A stretch of 6,809 nucleotides of DNA from Brevundimonas sp. UBA7635 (lineage in GTDB: Bacteria > Pseudomonadota > Alphaproteobacteria > Caulobacterales > Caulobacteraceae). Every line of letters begins with the position of its first letter. The first letter of the stretch is position 1. The DNA is taken from assembly GCA_002483865.1 (NCBI GenBank), contig DLIT01000147.1:503-7311 (forward strand). The letters are read 5' to 3'. Both the position numbers and the translations under genes were made by a program. Under the pieces are notes generated by a model. The model did not search any database. It was given only the letters and a program-made list of their open reading frames with translations, and was not told where the DNA came from. This document shows, piece by piece, positions 1 to 4,830 of the stretch.

Positions 1-393
1 CATGTCATTGGCGCTGCGCACAGCGGTGGCGCGCATGGCATCGTCCATGGTGATGGTCTGGCCCGCAGCCAGGCCCAGCTTGGACGGCGGTTGCGAGGCG
101 GCGCGCGGGGAAACCGTCAGTCGATCGGTCAGATTGGCCTTGCCCGATTCCAGGGCTTCGAATGCCAGGTAAAGGGTCATGACCTTGGTAATCGACGCCG
201 GATAGCGCCGGGCATCGGCAAAGCGTTCAAACAGGACCTCGCCAGATGCGGCATCGACCACCACGGCGGCGTAGCGGGCGTTCTCAGAGGATTGAGCAAC
301 CGGTGCCTGGGCGACCAGGCTGGGTGTCAAGGCTGTAGTGCCGATCACAAGGGTTGCCAGAACGCTGCGGCGCAGGAATGCGGTCATGGTCAT
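1..393 (-). CDS. D-alanyl-D-alanine carboxypeptidase (peptidase S11 family), N-terminal part
   Basis: This is a partial gene: 131 codons are visible and the 3' part lies beyond the left edge. The family consists of periplasmic penicillin-binding enzymes that remove the terminal D-Ala from peptidoglycan pentapeptides. Residues 1-30 look like a Sec signal peptide (RR at 8-9, then a hydrophobic core) with a likely cleavage after the A-Q-A at residues 28-30. The mature start NARYAAVVVDAASGEVLF is typical of S11 enzymes. The catalytic SxxK motif is S67-I-T-K70 in the context YPASITKVMTLY, and the second motif SxN is S127-A-N129, right at the window edge. The third motif (KTG) is out of view. The start at 393 is preferred over the in-frame ATG at 387 because GAGG (minus strand, 402-399) lies 5 bases upstream. 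The gene is divergent from the phasin gene. The family call is firm; which paralogue (dacA/dacC/dacF-like) cannot be decided. Confidence 0.93.
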   Translation of the reverse strand, partial: MTMTAFLRRSVLATLVIGTTALTPSLVAQAPVAQSSENARYAAVVVDAASGEVLFERFADARRYPASITKVMTLYLAFEALESGKANLTDRLTVSPRAASQPPSKLGLAAGQTITMDDAMRATAVRSANDM

Positions 394-515
394 ACTAGCC
401 TCGTCAATCCGGGGCGGTTCGCACGCCTGCCAACGCACCGGCTTTTAACCTAGCATCCTAGCCTGGGGTTTCGAGAGGGTTAATCGACCGTCAACGGATT
501 GTGAGTCGGTCGTCA

Positions 516-530
516 TGTTGCGTTGCACAA
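516..530. promoter_or_regulatory. TGC-rich dyad, candidate PhaR-type operator upstream of the phasin gene
   Basis: The sequence TGTTGCGTTGCACAA contains the perfect dyad TGC-GTT-GCA (519-527), about 100 bases before the phasin start. PhaR regulators of polyhydroxyalkanoate storage in alphaproteobacteria are described as binding TGC-rich sites, including a form with TGC-N3-GCA at its core, in front of phasin genes. Position and core fit that picture. The flanking bases are only weakly symmetrical and the site is short, so this remains an inference. Confidence 0.35.
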
Positions 531-537
531 AATATCG

Positions 538-566
538 TTGTGTTGTCTTCGCGCTTGCGGCATAAG
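538..566 (+). promoter_or_regulatory. weak sigma70-like promoter candidate for the phasin gene
   Basis: TTGTGT (538-543) and CATAAG (561-566) are separated by 17 bases and resemble -35 and -10 elements with 3 of 6 and 4 of 6 consensus matches. Transcription would begin near 573, giving a leader of roughly 50 bases that includes the palindrome at 577-597. The TGC dyad at 516-530 would sit just upstream of the -35 element. The match is poor and alphaproteobacterial promoters are hard to call by eye. Confidence 0.2.
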
Positions 567-576
567 AAGCAGGCTT

Positions 577-597
577 ACAGGGAACGTCGTTTCCTGT
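577..597. repeat. 21-base near-perfect palindrome in the phasin leader
   Basis: Arms ACAGGGAACG (577-586) and CGTTTCCTGT (588-597) flank a single central T at 587. Nine of ten positions are complementary and the tenth is a G:T pair. It can be a protein-binding dyad in DNA or, in RNA, an 8-bp hairpin with a 5-base loop. It ends 17 bases before the phasin ribosome binding site AGGAGA (615-620). It is not followed directly by a T-run (the Ts at 605-609 begin 7 bases later), so it is not a clear terminator. Confidence 0.6.
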
Positions 598-625
598 GTC
601 CCCCTTTTTGCTTCAGGAGAGTCCC

Positions 626-1096
626 ATGGCTAACGCCACCGAGACTGTTAAGAAGACTGTCGAAGAAACTGCGGCCAAGGCTCAGGCCCAGGCCGAAGCC
701 GTTCAGACCGCAGGTGCCAAGGCCTTCCGCGAGGGCGTGGACAAGTCCATCGCCTCGCTGACCGAGCTGAACGCACACGGCAAGAAGAACCTTGAAGCTG
801 TGGTCGAGTGCGCCACGGCTGCCCAGCGGGGGGCTGAAGCCCTGTCGCAGGAAGCCCTGTCCTATTCCAAGAAGAGCTGGGAAGACGGCGTGGCCGCCGC
901 CCAGTCGCTCAGCCGCGCCCGCTCGGTGCAGGAACTGGTCGAGTTGCAAACCGCCTGGGCCAAGTCGGCCACGGAAGCCTACCTGGCCCAGTTCTCCAAG
1001 GCCGCTGACATCTTCAGCGCCTCTGTGAACGACACGATCAAGCCTCTGAACGCACGCGTGACCGAAACCGTCGAGAGCTTCCAGGCCACGCGCTAA
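626..1096 (+). CDS. phasin family protein (Phasin_2 type)
   Basis: Phasins coat polyhydroxyalkanoate (PHA) storage granules in the cytoplasm and control their number and size. The 156-residue product is almost entirely Ala/Glu/Lys/Gln-rich amphipathic helix with no signal peptide or membrane segment, as expected for the family. Residues 1-35 form an Ala-rich leader. Residues about 36-135 match the Phasin_2 pattern, including the recognisable SVQELVELQTAWAKSATEAY stretch (100-119). Start 626 is chosen over an in-frame GTG at 596 because AGGAGA (615-620) lies 5 bases upstream and MANATETVKK is a typical phasin N terminus. The gene stands alone, with a divergent gene upstream and a strong terminator downstream. 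PHA synthase genes are not in the window, so actual granule binding is inferred; some family members act as general stress-associated helical proteins instead. Confidence 0.9.
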   Translation: MANATETVKKTVEETAAKAQAQAEAVQTAGAKAFREGVDKSIASLTELNAHGKKNLEAVVECATAAQRGAEALSQEALSYSKKSWEDGVAAAQSLSRARSVQELVELQTAWAKSATEAYLAQFSKAADIFSASVNDTIKPLNARVTETVESFQATR

Positions 1097-1125
1097 GGCG
1101 ATCCTGTTTCAGTAAGCGTAGCAAT

Positions 1126-1158
1126 AGGCCTCGGTGGCAACACCGGGGCCTTTTTGTT
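1126..1158 (+). terminator. intrinsic terminator of the phasin gene
   Basis: An 11-bp stem (1126-1136 pairing with 1141-1151, one G:T pair) closes on a GCAA tetraloop (1137-1140) of the stable GNRA class and runs into TTTTTGTTT. It begins 30 bases after the phasin stop codon and separates the phasin transcript from clpS-clpA. Confidence 0.9.
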
Positions 1159-1161
1159 TGG

Positions 1162-1176
1162 CCTCGACCCTCGAGG
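1162..1176. repeat. short perfect inverted repeat after the phasin terminator
   Basis: CCTCGA (1162-1167) and TCGAGG (1171-1176) are perfect complements around a CCC loop, followed by TTTGG. The hairpin starts 11 bases after the terminator stem. It could be a back-up terminator with a very poor T-run, a regulator site for clpS, or chance in GC-rich DNA. Confidence 0.4.
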
Positions 1177-1199
1177 TTTGGCGGGCACCGGGCGTTACG

Positions 1200-1225
1200 G
1201 GAACCGGATCGCGGCAGGAAACCTT
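1200..1225 (+). promoter_or_regulatory. weak EcfG-like promoter candidate upstream of clpS
   Basis: GGAAC (1200-1204) is followed after 17 bases by CCTT (1222-1225). The alphaproteobacterial general stress sigma factor EcfG (SigT in Caulobacter) recognises GGAAC-N16/17-CGTT. The -35 element is exact, but the -10 element misses the normally conserved G. The predicted leader would be about 95 bases. With this mismatch it is only a candidate. Confidence 0.15.
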
Positions 1226-1328
1226 GTTCGATGATGACGTTCACGCAGCCTGTGACTGGACCTCCCTACAAATCAGGCCATCATCACCTATCTAAGAGAC
1301 CAGACGACCTCCCTAAGACGGACTTTTC

Positions 1329-1658
1329 ATGCCTACGAGACGGCCAGGTGAACAGGGCGGAGGTGCAGGGGCCGCCGTCGTCACCGAGACCAAGCCGAAG
1401 CTTCAGCGTCCCTCCCTGTACAGGGTGCTGATCCTCAATGACGACTACACGCCGATGGAGTTCGTCATCTATGTGTTGGAGCGGTTTTTCCAGAAGAGCC
1501 GTGAAGACGCGACCCGTATCATGCTGCATGTGCACCAGCATGGGGTCGGGGTCTGCGGCGTCTATACCTATGAAGTCGCAGAAACCAAGGTCGCCCAGGT
1601 CGTTGAGACGGCCCGCCGTCATCAACATCCCCTGCAATGCACAATGGAAAAAGACTGA
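1329..1658 (+). CDS. clpS: ATP-dependent Clp protease adaptor protein ClpS
   Basis: ClpS is the N-recognin that binds proteins carrying a bulky N-terminal residue and hands them to the ClpA unfoldase for degradation by ClpP. The 109-residue product has a flexible, Gly-rich N-terminal extension (1-27), which in the family threads into ClpA, followed by the compact ClpS fold (28-109). By alignment from memory with E. coli ClpS, the N-degron pocket residues N34, D35 and H66 correspond to N37, D38 and H69, and the gatekeeper Met40 to M43. The segment [18 protein letters not shown] (37-54) and the ending [10 protein letters not shown] are nearly diagnostic. The start ATG has only a weak Shine-Dalgarno (AGACGGA, ending 6 bases before the ATG), but no better in-frame start exists. 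It lies 12 bases upstream of clpA and is presumably co-transcribed with it. Confidence 0.98.
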   Translation: MPTRRPGEQGGGAGAAVVTETKPKLQRPSLYRVLILNDDYTPMEFVIYVLERFFQKSREDATRIMLHVHQHGVGVCGVYTYEVAETKVAQVVETARRHQHPLQCTMEKD

Positions 1659-1670
1659 GAGGATCTTTTC

Positions 1671-3971
1671 ATGCCTTCATTCTCGCGTCCTCTCGAAGAG
1701 ACCCTGCATCGCGCGGTCCATTATGCGAACGAGCGCCGGCACGAGTACGCGACGCTTGAGCACCTTCTGCTGTCCCTGATCGACGATGTGGACGCATCGG
1801 CGGTCATGTCAGCCTGCAACGTCGATCTGGCCGCGCTGAAGACGGCGCTGACCCTCTACGTCGACAATGACTTGGCCGCCCTGGCCACGGCCGATGGCGA
1901 TGATGCCAAGCCGACCGCCGGTTTCCAGCGCGTGATCCAGCGCGCCGTGATCCACGTCCAGTCGTCGGGCCGCGAGGAAGTGACCGGGGCCAATGTCCTG
2001 GTCGCCATCTTCTCCGAACGCGAAAGCCATGCGGCCTATTTCCTGCAGGAGCAGGACATGACCCGCTATGACGCGGTCAACTTCATCGCCCATGGCATCG
2101 CCAAGAAGCCCGGGGCCTCTGAGGCGCGCCCGGCCAAGGGCTCGCCCGAGGACGCCGAGGATGCCGCCGCCGTCAAGTCGGGCGGCGAGGCGCTGGAGGC
2201 CTATTGCGTCGACCTGAACGAGAAGGCTCGCAATGGCAAGATTGACCCCCTGATCGGGCGTCAGTCCGAGGTCGAGCGCTCGATCCAGATTCTGTGCCGC
2301 CGCACCAAGAACAATCCCTTGCTGGTCGGTGATCCGGGCGTGGGCAAGACCGCCATCGCCGAGGGCCTGGCCCGCAAGATCGTCAATGGTGAGGTGCCGG
2401 ACGTCCTGAAAGACGCCACTATCTACAGCCTGGACATGGGGGCTTTGCTGGCGGGGACCCGCTATCGCGGTGACTTCGAGGAACGCCTGAAGCAGGTGGT
2501 CAAGGAGCTGGAGAACCACGACAACGCGGTCCTGTTCATCGACGAGATCCACACGGTGATCGGGGCCGGGGCCACCTCTGGCGGGGCGATGGATGCGTCC
2601 AACCTGCTTAAGCCGGCCCTGGCGTCCGGCAGCCTGCGCTGCATGGGCTCGACCACCTACAAGGAATATCGCCAGCACTTCGAGAAGGATCGGGCCCTGG
2701 TCCGGCGCTTCCAGAAGATCGACGTCAATGAACCGACGGTCGAGGATACGGTGAAGATCCTGAAGGGCCTGAAGTCGACCTATGAAGGCCACCACAAGCT
2801 GCGCTTCACTGATTCAGCCATCCGCACGGCGGTCGAGCTGTCGGCGCGCTACATCACCGACCGTAAGCTTCCGGACAAGGCCATCGACGTGATCGACGAG
2901 GCCGGGGCGTCGCAGATGCTGCTGCCGGAATCGCGCCGCAAGAAGGTGATCGGCCAGAAGGAGATCGAGGCCGTCGTGGCCAAGATGGCTCGCATCCCGC
3001 CGAAGTCGGTATCCAAGTCGGACACCGAGTCCCTGCGCGAGCTTGAGGCTGACCTGAAGCGCGTCGTCTATGGTCAGGAACAGGCCATCGACCAGGTATC
3101 CTCGGCCATGAAGCTGGCGCGTGCAGGTCTGCGCGACCCGAACAAACCCATCGGGGCCTTCCTGTTCAGCGGCCCGACCGGCGTCGGCAAGACCGAAGTG
3201 GCCAAGCAACTGGCCGCTACCTTGGGCATCGAGATGCAGCGCTTTGATATGTCCGAATATATGGAGCGCCACACAGTCAGTCGCCTGATCGGTGCACCTC
3301 CGGGCTATGTGGGCCATGATCAGGGTGGCCTGCTGACCGACGCGGTCGATCAGCACCCGCACTCTGTGGTGCTGCTGGACGAGATCGAGAAGGCACACCC
3401 GGATGTTTACAACATCCTGCTGCAGGTGATGGACAACGGCACCCTGACGGACGCGGTCGGCAAGAAGGTCGATTTCAGGAACGTCATCCTGATCATGACC
3501 ACCAATGCCGGGGCGGCCGACAATGCCCGCGCCTCCATCGGCTTTGGCCGCGGCAAGGTCGAGGGCGAGGACGAAAAGGCCATCCAGCGCCTGTTCGCGC
3601 CCGAGTTCCGCAACCGCCTGGACGCCATCGTCTCGTTCAAGGCCCTGAACCCGGAAACCATCCGCTCGGTGGTTACCAAGTTCGTGCTGCAGCTTGAGGC
3701 CCAGCTGGCCGATCGTAACATCACGATCGAGCTGACGGACGAGGCGGCCGATTGGCTGGCCAAGAACGGCTTTGATGAACTGTATGGCGCGCGCCCGCTG
3801 GCCCGTGTCATCCAGGAGAACATCAAGAAGCCCCTGGCCGACGACATCCTGTTCGGTCGCCTGACCCGCGGCGGCCATGTCAAGGTCGAGTTGAAGGACG
3901 GCAAGATCGCCTTCGACATCAGCCCGGCCAAGGGTGCGGACGTGAAGAAGGAAGAGGAAGAAACGGCCTGA
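1671..3971 (+). CDS. clpA: ATP-dependent Clp protease ATP-binding subunit ClpA
   Basis: ClpA is the hexameric AAA+ unfoldase that threads substrates into the ClpP peptidase. The 766-residue protein is full length for the family. It has the Clp N domain (about 1-145), an acidic/Ala-rich linker (about 146-172), AAA+ module D1 with Walker A GDPGVGKT (220-227), pore-loop Tyr265, Walker B VLFIDE (287-292) and GSTT (326-329). Module D2 has Walker A GPTGVGKT (501-508), the GYVG pore loop (545-548), Walker B VVLLDE (566-571) and sensor-2 GARP (706-709). The ClpP-docking tripeptide I623-G-F625 is present, and no ClpB-type middle coiled coil is inserted, so ClpA is favoured over ClpB or ClpC. The C terminus is Lys/Glu-rich. 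AGAGGA (1658-1663) overlaps the clpS stop codon and sits 7 bases before the ATG, suggesting coupled translation with clpS. All catalytic residues look intact. Confidence 0.99.
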   Translation: MPSFSRPLEETLHRAVHYANERRHEYATLEHLLLSLIDDVDASAVMSACNVDLAALKTALTLYVDNDLAALATADGDDAKPTAGFQRVIQRAVIHVQSSGREEVTGANVLVAIFSERESHAAYFLQEQDMTRYDAVNFIAHGIAKKPGASEARPAKGSPEDAEDAAAVKSGGEALEAYCVDLNEKARNGKIDPLIGRQSEVERSIQILCRRTKNNPLLVGDPGVGKTAIAEGLARKIVNGEVPDVLKDATIYSLDMGALLAGTRYRGDFEERLKQVVKELENHDNAVLFIDEIHTVIGAGATSGGAMDASNLLKPALASGSLRCMGSTTYKEYRQHFEKDRALVRRFQKIDVNEPTVEDTVKILKGLKSTYEGHHKLRFTDSAIRTAVELSARYITDRKLPDKAIDVIDEAGASQMLLPESRRKKVIGQKEIEAVVAKMARIPPKSVSKSDTESLRELEADLKRVVYGQEQAIDQVSSAMKLARAGLRDPNKPIGAFLFSGPTGVGKTEVAKQLAATLGIEMQRFDMSEYMERHTVSRLIGAPPGYVGHDQGGLLTDAVDQHPHSVVLLDEIEKAHPDVYNILLQVMDNGTLTDAVGKKVDFRNVILIMTTNAGAADNARASIGFGRGKVEGEDEKAIQRLFAPEFRNRLDAIVSFKALNPETIRSVVTKFVLQLEAQLADRNITIELTDEAADWLAKNGFDELYGARPLARVIQENIKKPLADDILFGRLTRGGHVKVELKDGKIAFDISPAKGADVKKEEEETA

Positions 3972-3989
3972 CACCAGGCGGTTTTGACG

Positions 3990-4021
3990 AAAAGGCCCGG
4001 GCGCAAACCCGGGCCTTTTTT
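3990..4021. terminator. bidirectional intrinsic terminator after clpA
   Basis: AAAAGGCCCGGG (3990-4001) and CCCGGGCCTTTT (4008-4019) form a 12-bp perfect stem with loop CGCAAA, and the T-run extends to 4021. On the plus strand it ends clpS-clpA, 18 bases after the stop codon. On the minus strand the same stem is followed by TTTT, so it could also stop transcripts arriving from the CsbD-like gene through the repeat array. Confidence 0.92.
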
Positions 4022-4030
4022 GTCGGGGAT

Positions 4031-4059
4031 CTGGGTCCCGGCCTGCGCCGGGACGAGCG
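4031..4059. repeat. REP-like element, type B, copy 1 (solitary)
   Basis: A 29-base element CTGGGT-CCCGGC-CTGC-GCCGGG-ACGAGCG with an internal 6-bp hairpin (CCCGGC pairing with GCCGGG). It is identical in all 29 positions to the elements at 4175-4203 and 4322-4350. This first copy lacks the type A partner that precedes the other two. Confidence 0.9.
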
Positions 4060-4075
4060 GGGAGGGGGTGGGTTT

Positions 4076-4098
4076 ATCTTGCCCGCTGGCGGGAGGAT
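4076..4098. repeat. hairpin element C, copy 1
   Basis: ATCTT and CCCGC (4076-4086, with G4081 bulged) pair with GCGGG and AGGAT (4089-4098). It lies 16 bases after B copy 1 and is the most diverged of the three C copies. Confidence 0.6.
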
Positions 4099-4109
4099 GG
4101 CGGTTGGGG

Positions 4110-4203
4110 ATTTCTGGCGTCGCTCATCCCGGCGAAGGCCGGGATCCAGATTGAAGGGCGGTGTCGTGGGCTCTCTGGGTCCCGGCCTGCGCCGGGACGA
4201 GCG
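4110..4203. repeat. A-spacer-B repeat unit, copy 1
   Basis: It comprises a short lead (ATTTCTGGCGTCG), the A element (4123-4149, core hairpin CCCGGC-GAAG-GCCGGG), a 25-base spacer and the B element (4175-4203). A and B can fold on each other as a long 27-base arm hairpin or separately as two short ones. It differs from the unit at 4257-4350 at 5 of 94 positions. Confidence 0.88.
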
Positions 4204-4217
4204 AGGGAGGGGAGCGT

Positions 4218-4244
4218 ATCTTCCCCTGATGGTGCAGGGGAGGT
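4218..4244. repeat. hairpin element C, copy 2
   Basis: CTTCCCCTG (4220-4228) pairs with CAGGGGAGG (4235-4243) with one T:G pair and a 6-base loop. It occupies the same place after a B element as copies 1 and 3. Confidence 0.65.
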
Positions 4245-4256
4245 TGACGGGTGGAA

Positions 4257-4350
4257 ATTTCTGGTGTCGCTCATCCCGGCGAACGCCGGGATCCAGATTG
4301 AAGGGCGGTGTCGTGGGCCTCCTGGGTCCCGGCCTGCGCCGGGACGAGCG
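4257..4350. repeat. A-spacer-B repeat unit, copy 2
   Basis: It is about 95 percent identical to 4110-4203. The A element (4270-4296) carries an AAC instead of AAG in its loop region; the B element (4322-4350) is unchanged. Three of the five differences cluster just before B. The near identity suggests recent duplication or gene conversion. Confidence 0.88.
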
Positions 4351-4366
4351 GGTAGGGGGTGTGTTT

Positions 4367-4394
4367 ATCCTCCCCCGCTGAAGCAGGGGAGGAT
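4367..4394. repeat. hairpin element C, copy 3
   Basis: ATCCTCCCC (4367-4375) pairs perfectly with GGGGAGGAT (4386-4394) around a 10-base loop. It ends 12 bases before the stop codon end of the minus-strand CsbD-like gene, so it would be in that gene's 3' untranslated region. It has no T-run, so it more likely protects the mRNA end than terminates. Confidence 0.7.
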
Positions 4395-4406
4395 GAAGGT
4401 GCGGTC

Positions 4407-4712
4407 TTAGCGGCGGCGGCCCAGGCCGCCGAGGAGGACGGCGGCGCCGGCGAGGATGCCGGTGGTCAGCAGGGGCTTGTTGCGGGCGAACTCCAGGCCC
4501 TTCTTGGCCGGGTCGCGCAGGTCGGCGGGGGCCTTGTCAGCCAGGCCGTCCAGGCCGTCGATGACGCGGCCATAGGCGTCCAGGACCTTGCCCTTGGCCT
4601 GTTGCAGCTTGCCGTCGGCCTGCAGCTTGGTGTCACCCGTGAGGTCGCCGAAGCCTTCCTTCACCGAGCCGGCGACAGTGTTGGCGGCACCTTCAATACG
4701 TTGGTCGGTCAT
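4407..4712 (-). CDS. CsbD-like stress protein with C-terminal membrane tail
   Basis: The 101-residue product begins with a CsbD-like domain (about 3-57), recognisable from the Gly-spaced pattern IEGAANTVAGSVKEGFGDLTG (6-26, key residues G8, G15, K18, G22, G26) and LQADGKLQQAKGKV (30-43). CsbD proteins are abundant small proteins of unknown molecular function; CsbD of Bacillus is under the general stress sigma factor. Residues 81-98 are a hydrophobic, Gly/Ala-rich segment followed by RRR (99-101), which resembles the membrane anchor of ElaB/YqjD (DUF883) proteins and would fix the protein to the inner membrane. Start 4712 is chosen because MTDQRIEG is the normal family start; the reading frame runs open further upstream to 4823 but that part is not CsbD-like. 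The Shine-Dalgarno is weak (AGGGA, about 7 bases upstream). A stress-sigma promoter candidate lies at 4754-4779. Confidence 0.88.
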   Translation of the reverse strand: MTDQRIEGAANTVAGSVKEGFGDLTGDTKLQADGKLQQAKGKVLDAYGRVIDGLDGLADKAPADLRDPAKKGLEFARNKPLLTTGILAGAAVLLGGLGRRR

Positions 4713-4753
4713 GGGGAGTCCCTGTGTTCTGAGGAGGAATAAGGTCCCACTCA

Positions 4754-4779
4754 AGCGCACAGGAGGGCGGGCCGGTTCC
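4754..4779 (-). promoter_or_regulatory. EcfG (general stress sigma) promoter candidate for the CsbD-like gene
   Basis: On the minus strand GGAAC (4779-4775) is followed after 17 bases by CGCT (4757-4754). The EcfG consensus of alphaproteobacteria is GGAAC-N16/17-CGTT, so the -35 element is exact and the -10 element has one mismatch. Transcription would begin around 4746 and give a leader of about 34 bases. CsbD-like genes are frequent members of stress regulons, which supports the assignment. The region also has a GC-rich imperfect dyad around the -35 element. Confidence 0.4.
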
Positions 4780-4830
4780 GGGCCACGGGCGACTCGTGAT
4801 GTCGCAGGCCAGGACTGGTGCATCCAGGCC

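Larger units (their letters stand above)
4031..4394. repeat. composite array of REP-like palindromes filling the clpA/csbD-like convergent gap
   Basis: The gene-free stretch 3972-4406 holds the clpA terminator and then this array, in the order B-C-A-B-C-A-B-C. B elements start at 4031, 4175 and 4322 (steps of 144 and 147 bases). A elements lie at 4123-4149 and 4270-4296. A third hairpin family, C, lies at 4076-4098, 4218-4244 and 4367-4394. Within a unit, A and B are inverted copies of each other (24 of 27 bases match) around a 25-base spacer, the arrangement of paired REP elements (BIME-like). The 94-base blocks at 4110-4203 and 4257-4350 differ at only 5 positions. Placement between converging gene ends is typical of REP elements. 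No coding signal is credible here. Confidence 0.88.

Noticed and set aside
91..453. 120-codon open frame on the plus strand over the carboxypeptidase gene
   Set aside because: It is antisense to the S11 peptidase, whose signal peptide, SxxK and SxN motifs are all in the minus-strand frame.
445..483. CtrA-like site: TTAACC (445-450) and GGTTAA (478-483)
   Set aside because: The CtrA consensus is two TTAA halves in direct orientation 7 bases apart. Here the halves are inverted and 27 bases apart, so the resemblance is probably chance.
596..625. Upstream GTG start for the phasin gene
   Set aside because: It lies in the leader palindrome, has no ribosome binding site, and would add 10 residues unlike phasin N termini. 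The ATG at 626 has a good AGGAGA.
1809..2795. 328-codon open frame on the minus strand inside clpA
   Set aside because: It is fully antisense to intact clpA motifs and its open frame follows from the GC-rich third positions of clpA. The predicted protein resembles no family I recognise.
2814..3974. 386-codon open frame on the minus strand inside clpA
   Set aside because: Same reason: a shadow of the clpA D2 coding region, with no ribosome binding site or recognisable domain.
4079..4381. 100-codon open frame on the plus strand within the repeat array, and a 66-codon frame opposite it (4074-4274)
   Set aside because: The repeats step by 144 and 147 bases, both multiples of three, so any frame repeats its peptide. 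The peptides (LGPGLRRDER; IWIPAFAGM on the other strand) are the well-known artefact translations of such repeats, not proteins.
4031..4394. CRISPR array
   Set aside because: There are only two or three units, the repeats are palindromic and up to 94 bases long, the segments between them are also repeated, and no cas gene is present.
4713..4823. 37-codon N-terminal extension of the CsbD-like protein
   Set aside because: The extension is Arg/Pro-rich, not CsbD-like, and would cover the promoter candidate; the family normally begins at the MTDQ-type start at 4712.
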